Shown here piece after piece: positions 10,601 through 22,600 of a DNA stretch of 64,000 nt. This stretch comes from Semisulcospira habei (lineage: Eukaryota > Mollusca > Gastropoda > Semisulcospiridae): positions 177,353,539 to 177,417,538 of the forward strand of contig BTPG01000005.1 of NCBI GenBank assembly GCA_036245525.1. The letters are read 5' to 3'. Position 1 is the first letter of the stretch; each line of letters begins with the position of its first letter. The notes beneath the pieces are model-generated. The model searched no databases, had not been told where the DNA came from, and saw only the letters and a program-made list of their open reading frames with translations. The translations under genes were made by a program, and so were the position numbers.

Positions 10601-13600
10601 GGGAATGCACTATTGTGGTTTGCAGTGAGTTTCAGTTTCCTCTCTTTTCCAGTAACCCTATATCAATGACTGCATAAATGAATACCCCCCCCCCCTCCCC
10701 TCCCCCCTACACACACACACACACACACACCCATTTCGTTCTGGTAAAGACAGAGTTGGGTTCTCTATGGTACATACTTGGATCTGCTGGAGCGCACATA
10801 TGGGCGGGTTCACTTCTAAAAACTTCGAAATTTAAAAACCAGGTTTCAAATTAAAACTATATACTGACATGGGCTTGGACAGGGCTGTTATTTGGTGGAG
10901 GGCAGGGGGCAGTACACGGTGGTGCTAGTGCCAGCCTCAGTTGAAGGCTTTCAGGGGAACTGCCTTCAGATGGTACGGTTATACTATGTTCTGTCTGATG
11001 TGCACAGACAAATGAACCTATCAAGAAACATTCATTCCACTGTTACCACACACTTTCACGAGCATATATATATAAAGGCATAGATCTTCATGAGTTCTGC
11101 GCAGAGTGAGAACCTATGTGTATTTCTAGCTCAAATTATTTTCATGTTGCTATCTTTACGTAGTTAAATCTGTTTGCAAGTATGAAAAGAACACGGGCAA
11201 AACGTCGACAGCTGCAAGAGACATTATGCGCATACGCCTCTGGAGTAGGAGCGGAGGTCATAAGAATCTGTAAGTATCTTGCGGGCTAGCGTTGCCTTTA
11301 TGCTGCTATGCAGCCGGAATAAAATTATGACCACTGAGCCCCAAACCAGACACCCATGGTGGTCTCACCCCACCCCCCCTTTTTTTCCTCCCTGGATTCA
11401 GGCGTTTCACAGAAATGACCCTGGCAAGCAGGAAAAAAAAAAACAACGGATCTCTGGTAAAAAACGGAATAATGCCAGAATACTTTGAGAATAGTATTTG
11501 AGAAAAAACATCTTTTGTCAAAATATAGCTATTTTAGACCTATTTCTTGATCTCTTGACCTTTCCAAGGGGTGAGCCCAATTAATATGCAGAAAAATGTC
11601 TTATTATCAGGTATCTTTGAACCAAGTTTTTTGGGTTTGAAGTTGTTAACAGTATTTGAGAAAAAATAAATTTTGTCAAACTATAGCTATTTTTTACCTC
11701 TTCACGGATGATGGATGGATGACCACTCACCCAGGCCAAGTACTCACTTTTGCTATCTCATGTAAACCAAAAATCTGTGTACACACACTCCCAAATTTTA
11801 CAACAGAAAAACATGCTTACGTTCGATGTTGACTGCATGACGGCCAATGTACGGTGACACTAAAGGCTCCATGGTTTCAAAAAATGATTCCACAAGAATG
11901 CCGTCGCCCGGGTCTATCTGAGGTAGAAGGTCAAGAATTGCCCTGATAATGGTGAATGTCTGTGACTTGGAATGGAAGGTGACATTCTGACATGTGTTCC
12001 AAGGAGGGCCAAAAGGCTTGACTACCACCTGACAGAAAAAAATGAATTTTTTTCTAAAATGTATTTTTTTGAAAAATACTTACCGATGGCATTACTATAT
12101 GGAACACACTCTATAGCCTATAGATTTCAGTCTAAGCCAAGTTGTGTCCCCTACACAACTGGGGAGGAGACACCGGGGATCCATGCATGGGAGCCCGGGT
12201 GGCCTCCCCTTACCACCCTATCCGGCCGCGTGCCATAGGGCAAAAGCCCGGCAGTTTCACACTTAGCCAAAGCGGCAAGCGGGGCAGGAGGGAGGGAGGG
12301 AGGTAAATATTTTTTTTAAAAATACATTTTAGAAAAAAATTCATTTGTTTTCTCAAAATACATTACTGATGGCATTACTATATGGGAGAATCACGAAGAG
12401 GAGGCGGGTGCCGCCCCATTACCCTCAGTAATTAACAAACCAACAGGCCCACAGAAAGAACTCACGACAATTTCAGCTAGGACGTGCCTAAGGCGCCTGC
12501 GGCACACGGAGAGAGTGCTGGGCCGCGGAGATGTCACTCACGAAGGCCAGAGTTACGCTGGCCGGATAGGTCGCGGAGGTAGAAGTGGGCGAAGGTGGAG
12601 TCTGCCCGCCCGCCTACTGCTGTCGCAATGTCCTTAATCAAGCAGTTGCAGTCAAAGCTACGCTTGTGGCCAATGCTCGTACTTCATGCGCACGGATCTG
12701 AAACCGTCTATCCCCATCTGGGGAGAGGACTTTGTAGGCGAATCGAATCACCCACCACAGCCAGGACGAAACTGTCTGGGTCGAATATCTGGCCTGCCTG
12801 GAGAAGCGGTAGGAACAGGTGGGAGCGACCGAGGCGGCGCGGGCTTTGCGCGACACAAGTAAAACTTTAGTGCCCGGACTGGATCCTGTTGCTGCGCCCC
12901 GCTGGAAAGTTGCATTCCTGAGCGGACGTATGGTCAGCATCTGGGGCACAGCCGAGGGTGGTCGATTCTTGGCCAGGAAGGACGGGTCGGTGAGCAGCTG
13001 AGCTGAGCCATCCGCTTGAACTGCAAACACGCTGGGCATACCGAGAGCGCACGTGGGACGCCGTGGCGAGGGCCAAGGGAAAACATGTTTTTCGGGTCAA
13101 GTCAGAGAACTGTGCCAAAGGCAGGGGTTCAAAGCTATCCGAATTTAGCCACATCAATACCCAGGCGAGGACCCACCGAGGTATGAGGGAACGAGAGACT
13201 GGACGTCGGAGATCAAAATGAGCCAACCGGTCCGAGAGATCTTTGCAAGCGCCCGGATCCGGGAGGCCCAAGTGGCGGTAAGTGTCTGCAAGCATGGCGC
13301 GATAACCCTTGATGGTAATAGGCACTAAGTCTTGGTCGCGAAGAGCCACAGGAAGGATTCCGCCAGTTGGGGGGTAGTTAAATGCGTGCAGGGGAGCTGC
13401 TGGGTGGCGCACCACGACTGGAAGACCCTCCACTTGCCTTCGTTGACCTTTCGGGTAGACATTCTGCGGGCTGCCGCAATTGCCGCAACCAAGAAACCTC
13501 TATCGGTAAGGGCTTGCCGGACAACCTCCAGGCGTGTAGGAGGAGTCGCTTGAGCATCGACGGCGGGGTGGGGAGCTCCAAGGGCGGGTCCGTAGCTAGA

Positions 13601-16600
13601 GCGAGCAGGTCCGAGGTCCAGCTCTTGGTCCAGCTGAAGGGGGGCCACCAACAGGACAACAGCGGAGCCTTCCTGCAATTTCCGTAGTATCTTCGGCACC
13701 AGTACTGACGGAGGTCAGGCATACGCGATCAAGCCGTCCCAAGGGATGGAGAGCGCGTCCAGTGTCCAGACGAGCGTGTCCGGAACGGGAGAGACAAACA
13801 TCGGTAGTTGGTTGTTCCACCTGGTGGCAAACAGGTCAGCTAGAGGCGTCACCCATCGCTAGCAGATCGGCCAAAGATGTCTGGGAACTCAGTGTAGGTC
13901 CGCGGTCTGGGGACGAAGACCCCGCTGAGAGGTGGGTGGGGGAGCCGGCTGGAGAGTCCCGAAGGAAAATCTCTGAAGCCGAGTCCCCTGGATGAAGGCT
14001 GAGGATGTCAGGATTGAGATCCAAATGCCGCCTGTCACGCTGAGCCAAATGGAGGGGTGACCGACTACGAGAGTGAATGCCAGCCACCAGCGGCGGGCTG
14101 CAGCGCGAGCGAGGGACAGGCGGAGCCACACGCGAAGCCTGTAAGGAAGGGCAACGTGGGGAAGAGTAACTGCGGTCGAACGATGTCCGGAGGCAAAGGC
14201 GCTCCGGAGGCCCCCTACCGGCCGAAGGGCGGGTAAAGGGGGGGGCTGTGTGAGCCGTCAACGACGCGTCGGTGAGGGGATCGCGGGTGCCGGGGACCGT
14301 GCTCCGAGCTAACGTAGGGAGGCAGTAGGGGATCTCTGGCTCACTGAGCCTGCTCGGGAGAACGCAAGCGGGGGGGGGGGGGGGGGAGCTTGACAGCGAC
14401 CCGGCAGATCTGATCTTGCGCAAAAGACTCCGAGTCCCACCGGGACCGCCCAGAAAAACTGGGGTGGGGGGGACGTAACAGAGGCTCACCAGGTCCGCTC
14501 AGAAGAATCGGAGCGGGGAGGGAGCATCAACGGAGCTTGTGGGCCACGCTCAGACGAATTGGCACGTGGGGGGAGTGTGTCCAAGTCACGCCAGGCCCAT
14601 CCAGAAGGATCGGAACGGGGCGGGGACGAAAGAGCGACTCGCCGGGCCCGCTCGCAAACATCAGAGCGGGGGGTGGGGTGGGGGGTGTGGGTGGTGTGTA
14701 CGTGTCGCGCCGGGCCCGCCCGGAAGCTTCGGGGCAGGGGGTGGGCATGAGTGTGGCTTGCTGGGCCCTCTCAGACAGTTCGGAGCGGGCGGGGGCGGCA
14801 GCATGTCTATGGCTCTCGGGTCACGCTCAGACGAATTGGAGCGTAAGGGAGAGCATCTTTTCTTATGAACTCTTTCTCTCTTTCTCTTTGCACTATGCTT
14901 GAGCAAATATCGCCGGGCCCGCTCGGAAGACTCGGAGTGGGGGGGCGTGAGCTTGACTCGCCGGGCCCGCTCAGACGATTCGGAGCAGGTGGGGGAGTAA
15001 TACCAAGGCGCTCGGAAGAGACGGAGCGTGGGGGGCGCGACTCTAACACTCGCCTGCCCTGCTCGGAAGCCTCAGAGCCGGGAGGGAGCATCTGCGTGGT
15101 TACTGTACATGAAAAAGACTTACCTGCGGGCTGGACTGCCCGAACGACGGAATGAATGGGTACCCTACGAGGTGACGGAGCGACGACCTCCATCGGGGAA
15201 GACCGGGCAACCTGCTGGGGCCGGGATGGATGGTCGCGGCAATAGAAGTCCTAAAGGTGTGACCACCGGTCCTCTCTCCAATCGGCACACACGACACCAG
15301 TCCTGTCCGAAGAGCAGCCCGAGCACGGGAGGCAGGCGCCGAGTGCGTCCGAGGGCCACTGGAATTCCCCACAAAGATGGCAGGTTCTCAACCGCGAAGA
15401 AGCCATAAAGTCCGCCACACACAGTCAGCCGGGAAAAGCTCACTGAAGAGCCTAGACCTCACTCCCCAAGGCAGAATGCCAACGAAGAAAGTGTCCCGTA
15501 AGTCACCAGTCGAGCACGAAGCCGGAGTTCCAAAGACATAGGTCACGGAAAGTCAAGGCCCAGACCGAGACTGGTCGGAAAAAATCACACGTCAGAGTCC
15601 ACTGAATTGGTATCACTCACAGTCTTGAACACAAATAAAAGTTCGGTGCATGTCTCAAGACTAAACGAGGCAAAAGCCAAGGAGAAAGTTCACAGTAGAA
15701 TCGATAGCACAAGTCTGAAACCGGTCGCAAACAGAGGAAGGCCAAAACGCTCGACTGTCCACGGTCGAGCTAAGAGTGAAACTGCTGGGCTTTCGCTCTA
15801 TGGCACGCGGCCGGATAGGGTGGTAAGGGGAGGCCACCCGGGCTAATATGCATGAATCCCCGGTGTCTCCTCCCCAGTTGTGTAGGGGACACAACTTGGC
15901 TTAGACTGAAATCTATAGGCTATAGAGTGTATTCGGGTTCCATATAGTAATGCCATCGGTAATGTATTTTGAGAAAACAAACAATATACCATTTATTAGT
16001 AAAATCAAGATTAACACTTTGGGTGCTGACAGCAGTTTCTGTTATGGTGATTCATGCAGGAATCACTGCGACACAAACCACTAGCGACACCCAAAAGGTT
16101 AAACAATTCTCAAGAGCAGGAAGAAGCAAAAGGTGTTCAGGCAAAAGTCAACGACAGTTGGCCAATGCATGGTTGTGCTAAACCATTTAGCCCCAACACC
16201 CTACATCAAAATATGGATCAACCATGATAATTCAAGGGTAGTGCCAAATTAGCTTGGTACCTTCCTCCAACTGGTACATAGTCGTTAGGTAACACCTCTA
16301 TAATTTTGAAAATGCAGCCGTGAGGTTAAATGGGCAAACTGAAGCTGAATATCAGCTCCAGTACCTTATGCCTACTGGAATCGCTGCCAGAACACAACTA
16401 GCAACACCAATATGCTGTAGACATATATATAAAGCCCCTGAAAACAACAACAAAACAAAGTGTGCATGTCACTTTGGATGCCTCAGGGATGCAACTAGGT
16501 GTCAGATATCGGTCATAGTCTGATTGCAGTGCTAAAATGTCTGATTAATGTTATGTGCCAGTAGGTCAAATGTCTTATTATAATACTGCCTTGAACCTGC

Positions 16601-19600
16601 TACAAATGTCCAACCACTCGTATTTTACAGAGCATATTACCAGTACAAGTCCGCATTGGAGGCAGTGACCACTCATGAAAAACACTGACTTCTATGCACA
16701 TGTATTACTATTGCTGGCCCTTTGTCATCAGCCATTCTTTGCCCCTCCCATTGATTTGTTTTATTCTAGTTAAATCACACAAATACAAGAATGTCATGCC
16801 ATGATGACGTAGCTACTATACTGACGAACAAAAGACATGCGACATCATTCGAGTCATCAGAAACATTTCAGAGTTTTTTTGACGACTCAAATGATGCTGC
16901 ATTTTTTTTGCTTGTCTGTATCCATTTCTGTACAGTGGACATATGTCCTATTCATGTTGGCAAACCCAGAACATTTGACCCATGTGTGGAAAGGTCTAGT
17001 TGCATCCTTGCTGCATGGCAAATTAAAAAAAACAAACATTACCAACATAGTTGTACTAAAACTGACTTATTGTTATATACTGTAAAGAAAAGGATTCATA
17101 TGTTGACTTTTTCACGCTATGAAGTGTGATATATGTACTAGTGGCAGCGATGTTTCATCATCTTTTGTGATAAAAGAAAATAAATCTGTGTCTGTGACCA
17201 CTAGTTCATGCTTTGTGGGTGATTAACAACTGCAGCAAAGTCATTCTTACAGGAATCATCGCGACTAAAACTGCTACCGACAGGCTAAGGGTTAAGAAAG
17301 ATTATAAGCATGTAACCTCTTCACTGCCAGTGTTTTTTGAAATATTACAAACCCAACATCCCCAGCTGTCAAAGGAACATGGATACAGAATGGATTCAGC
17401 AACAGGCATAGATCATCATGAACAGCCCCCCCCCCCCCCTCCCCCCCCCCCAAGCAAATGTGGGAACTGATGACCATTAATGATGAGAATTTATATATCT
17501 TTTGCAGTTGGGTGGTGTTCATCTTATTCCATCAGTGAATGGGTTACTTATCTCTTTTATGCATGCAGTCACGGTACTGTAAACAGTACTGAATGCACGA
17601 GGGGCTTATGACATGATGCGCATGGGGATTATGACGCACCTTGCTGTACGGCCTCATTGGTTCTGAATTGACGAACCTCATGACGTGGGGCTCGAGCCAG
17701 TCATAACTGACATCCTGTGATGCTAGCCTCAGCACCTTGATGAACCCCGGAATATTATCTCCCAGCTCGTCAGGGTCGGTTGTCTCCCCCTGCAGCCAAA
17801 GCCCAAGAGAAACTGGAACGATGATGCCCACTTCTGCGCAAACAATGCGCGTGAGAAGTTTGTTGTCAATGCGGCGATTGAGAAGTGTAGAGCCTGACTT
17901 GGGGCAGTCCACCTTCCACTCTTCCAGGACATCCCCCTCTTTGCGACGGTTGAATGTTACTGGACCTGAGGAGGATTACATTACAAAGATCTTACAGTAA
18001 CAGAGTGAGCAAAAGATCAAGCTAATGCATCAGCCATCTTTGTCCCATGGGTGCTTGTGCACATGTGAACAATGGCTGGCACTGACCCAAGGACTTTTTG
18101 CAGGAGTTAAGCATGGGCCAACAATGGCTGATGAGGACATTTTCATAAAATTGATGGGAATGTTCTGGAAAGATAAAGGAGACTGAAAGACTGTAACTGC
18201 ATTGGCATTTCTGTTCTATCTCTCTATCTCACATGCACACACACATACACATAAACAGACACTCTAAAACATAAATACCCTACACAAAAACAAGATGAGG
18301 ATTTCATCCTGAAGTCTACCAAAGTCAAACTTTTCCACAATACGTACGCATACATCACAACAACAAAAATGTATTTTTCTCTAAAATGTATTTTTTTGTG
18401 AAAAATAATTACTGATGGCATTACTAATAGGAAGGTACGCTTAGCTTAACGATTTCAGCCTAAAAATCTGTTGTGTATACCACACAACCAGGGAGGTGAC
18501 TCCAGTGAGTCGTTACCAAGAAACGCTGAGTTGCCTCCCCTGCCTCCCTATCCGGTCACAAGCTTGGCAGTCTTTGCCTTAGCTCAAAAGCGGCAAGCGG
18601 GGCCAACCCACAGCCACCACAAATTGTCACAAGAACCAAAAGAAGGGTGCATATCACACCAGTTTTCTGGTCCGTCCCCTTGAGCGGGCGGACGGTCAAC
18701 ACCTGGGGTGCGACCGCCAGGGCTGGTTCATGGGCAGAAAAGTAGGGTCGGTGAGGAGCTGCACCGAACCATTGGCCCTGAGCTGGAGACAGGAGGGTCG
18801 CACAGCGAAGGCGTGGATCTCGCTCACCCTGGACGCCGTGGTGAAGGCGAGAAGGAAGCAGGTCTTCCTGGTTAGGTCTCCGAGCCGCGCTAGGAGTAGC
18901 GGTTCGAACCGCTCTGAGGTGAGCCAGGTTAGTACCCATGAGAAGTCCCAGAGAGGGATCAGCGAGTGGGAAACCGGCCGCTGAAGATCCAGGTGCGCCA
19001 TCAGATCCGAGGAGGGTCCCATGCATGGCACCACGGGTCTGGCTGGCCCAGGGATCGATATGTGTCTGCAATCATCGCCAGGTAACCTCTGATGGTGATG
19101 GGAGCCAGGTTCTGCTGGGAGAAGAGCCACAGAAAGAACTCGCCCAGCTGAGGGGTAGTCGTCCGTGGGGGAGAGCTGCTCAGCTGCACACAAGGACTGG
19201 AGGACCCGCCACTTTCCCTCGTAGACGTTACGGGTAGACGCCCTGCGAGCCACTGAGATCGCTTCCACCACTGCACCTGAGAAGCCTCTTGCGAAGGCCT
19301 GCCGGACAATCTCCAAGCGTGTAGTAGCAGCTGCTCCGGGCACGGGTGAAAAAGCTGCTGCCGGGGCTGCTTGAACATCGTACGAGGCGTGGGGAGCCTC
19401 AGCGGGGCGTCCGCGGCGAGGCTCAGAAGGTCGGTGGTCCAGCTCTTGGTCCAACTGAACGACGCCATGAGGAGCAGAACCGTGTTGCCGCCCCCGAGCT
19501 TCTGGAGCACCTTGGGAACCAGGACGGAGAGAGGGAACGCGTATGCTAGCAGCCCGACCCAAAGGATGGAGAGCGCGTCTACTGCTCAGGCCAGTGGATC

Positions 19601-22600
19601 TGGGATGAGGGAGACGAAGAGCGGGAGCTGCCTGTTCCAACCTTGTGGGCGAAGGAGGGTCGTTCATGGGCGGTCTACACAGCGGTGCGTGCAAGAGTAG
19701 CATGAAGAAGTCCAGATGCAGGGACCACTCTTCACTCTGTGGGGAGAAGTTGGCTGCGACGCGAGAGGGAGTCCGCTCGGAGGACGTTCAGGTGGCCTGG
19801 GATGTGCCACGCTCGAAGCGAGGTTGTTCACGTTGATAAGCGATCCTGCACCACAGGAGGACTTGGTACAAGAGGATGCAGAGGGAGGGAGAGCGCGTCC
19901 TGCCCTGGTTCTGTATGTAGGCCACTACCGTCGAGTTGTCGGAGTGAACCAGGATCTCCTGTTGAACAATGGCAATTATCTCAGGCAAACGAGTGCTTAG
20001 CCACAACGGACCTTCAAGCTCTGCCAGTTGATGTGTCTGTCTGCCGTTGTCGCGGGGACAGCTGCCTGAGGTTGTGACGAACTCCGGCAGCAGGTGTTCA
20101 CCCCAGCCGGAGATGAGGCTAGCATCCGTGACAGATGGAGACTGAGTGGGGCCTCGGGGTGGCTGAGGAGAGTTGGAATCCCGATGATAACGAGCGACCT
20201 GTCCGTTACACTCCTGGAGTTGAGGCCATGACCATAAGGCAGACCACGGGGAACAGGGCCGCCTGATTGCTCGGTAGGACGGGGCGACCAGTGGGAGAAG
20301 CATGATGACAGATGGAGTCTCGGGCGAGAGTCTAGAGCCGGCGGCCGAGGGTGGGGTAGGAGGTCTGCCGCTGCGCTTAGGAGACCAGCAGTGGGAGCCA
20401 GACCCTGGCCGGTGAGAGAGCATTCCGCGCGACGGACACTTGGTGCGACAAGCCCGCAACCTTCTGAATCCACCACTTTCGGGGAGCCGCACCCGGTTGA
20501 GGTTGGTCAGGCAATCTCCATGCCTAGGTGAATTAACTGCGCGCGGAGGGCTTGAGATCGGATCTTGCCTCCGTTAACCAGAATCCCAAAGCTGGCGGAG
20601 CAGGCGTGAGCATAGGCGTCCCTGTCCCCCTCTATGGCTGTCGCCCATCTGGTTACGGGAGGAGCAGATCGTCCTGGATAGTTGGAAGTTGGGCTTGAGG
20701 CACATCTGTCATAGAACCTGGTAGACGACCCCGTCTATAATCTTGGTAACAAACCCACAGGCTGAGGTTGAGCCTGACATGGTATACTACTCAGCGGAAG
20801 GCGAAGCGAAGATTTCATACAAGACGCACGGCCGTGCACGCGGTATGTGGAGATATGCGTCCGCGAGCGTGGTCGTGGCTCACGGCAAAGTCCGGGGTGT
20901 GCACCGCCACACCTCAAGGCTCAGGCTCGTCACCATCCGGAAGCGACCGGGGTCCGAATATGTACACGTTTATCGCCGAGAGGTCTTTGATGACCCGGAC
21001 GCCACACTTGCTGCTCTGGCTTTGGGGACGAGGAAGAGGGCTAGCTGTTAGAAGGCCGGGGGAGTCAAGACGCTTGAGAGATCACACCTCCGTGGCCTCC
21101 TTCCAGAGCAGAGAAACTACCTCCGTCGTGAAGTGCGTCACGCCTTGCACTGATTACCCACAGCACCCAAGTCCAAGGGGGGGGTGTGTGCTCAACGGAG
21201 GGGGAGACTGGTAATGAGATCATCTGGCCCTCCGAGTAGGTCGAGAGAATCCAAGGGTCACTCACTGTAACAGCAGGCGCCACGCACACCACTGTGGTGA
21301 GACTAGCACTCCCGCTGGAATGGATGGACCCTACAGGAATCGGCGGGGGGACCAGGAGACAAGTCATCGAGCCGGCCGTTGCCCGGAACCTACCGGGCAC
21401 CTTCGGCCAAGCACGGCTTTACAAGCCAGTGATGGTGCTTAACACTTAGTTGGGCTTCCATTCTGCAGAGTGCCAAGGCGCGGCCGGACGTGCAGTCAAA
21501 TTCCACACTAGGTGCGCTCATTCTATTTATATCGCACTTGCAACTGTGCAGTACAAGGCGTGCCGGGTGCACTGCGCATATAACTACTACCTACTGGTTT
21601 GTATTCATATTTACATGATACATCCTCTGCCTACAAGTGGTCTGTTGTGAATAGCCACACATCGTTCAATAAAAGTTGAAATTCTCACCTATAATATGAT
21701 AGTCGATACCATACATAACAATATTACGATTTTACACGTGTAGCAGGTTATGGTGAAAAAAAAAGCGGAACGAGAATTGTTGATGTACGATGTACGGTGT
21801 TTGTCGTTAATTGACACAAGTTCCACAGCCATTAATCACGAAGACACTTTCCCAATGAAACACACTTGCATGCATTAAGGGCATGCCTACAGTAAGTATT
21901 TACTTACCAAGATTTTGGTTCCGTGGTGGGGGGACGGAAGCAGTAAGGTGGTTAATGAGGCCCTCACTGACAAGTCGCATGTTCTGCATTTCTCGCCCGC
22001 GTCTCAGGTACTCCTCACAGACTGCTATTTGCCATTCCGATAATCCGATCAGTCCATCACAGGTTCAATATTCAACGTGTGTTAACACTTGTGGTTTATC
22101 ACATTTTCTGAGCACAATAGACATAAATACCCGAATACTGAGTTTTCTGTTCACAGTTACACAAGACGGTTTTTCATGCCAGACTATAGCAAAACGTTCC
22201 TTCTCAGTGGTTTTGGAGGTGCTTCAAGGTCTTTGTCGTCCTGGATATTTAATTCAATAAACACTTGTGGATTAAATGTGTTCATATTCGGAGTATCAAT
22301 GTAATTTCTTTTTTATCCGTGGTTGTATTTCTTTTGTGATCTCTGCGCCAACCCATATATCTGCACAAATGCCATTTACTCTCTGTGCATCTGAAACACC
22401 ATTCTGTGTGGTATCATTTGCTTGTATGCGGTTTTATCAGTCTCCATCTCTGTAGCATAATAGTTATATTCAAAATGTACTATGTTACAAGGTTCGCTGT
22501 TAGGTGTTACCACTTTTTCCTGAGTAAGAAAACGTGAGCATATCTCCTCAATAGTATCCGTGTGTGTAACTAACGCCACTACACTTTCCCCGATTCAGCC

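Larger units (their letters stand above)
12040..15980 (-). mobile_element. DIRS-like tyrosine-recombinase retroelement, internally deleted copy
   Basis: Inverted terminal repeats at 12040-12240 and 15787-15980 share GGCATTACTATATGGAAC, CTATAGCCTATAGATTTCAG, GACACCGGGGAT and CCTATCCGGCCGCGTGCCAT as reverse complements. An internal complementary region follows at 12318-12395. Contents on the minus strand: a gag-like open region, then a tyrosine recombinase. The RT/RNase H block seen in the sister element at 18366-26375 is absent. It sits in intron 4 of the carns1-like gene. Confidence 0.88.

Noticed and set aside
12595..13001. Plus-strand open frames in 12.6-13.7 kb and 18.7-20.1 kb
   Set aside because: Shadows of the minus-strand DIRS recombinase and RNase H, caused by GC-rich codons.
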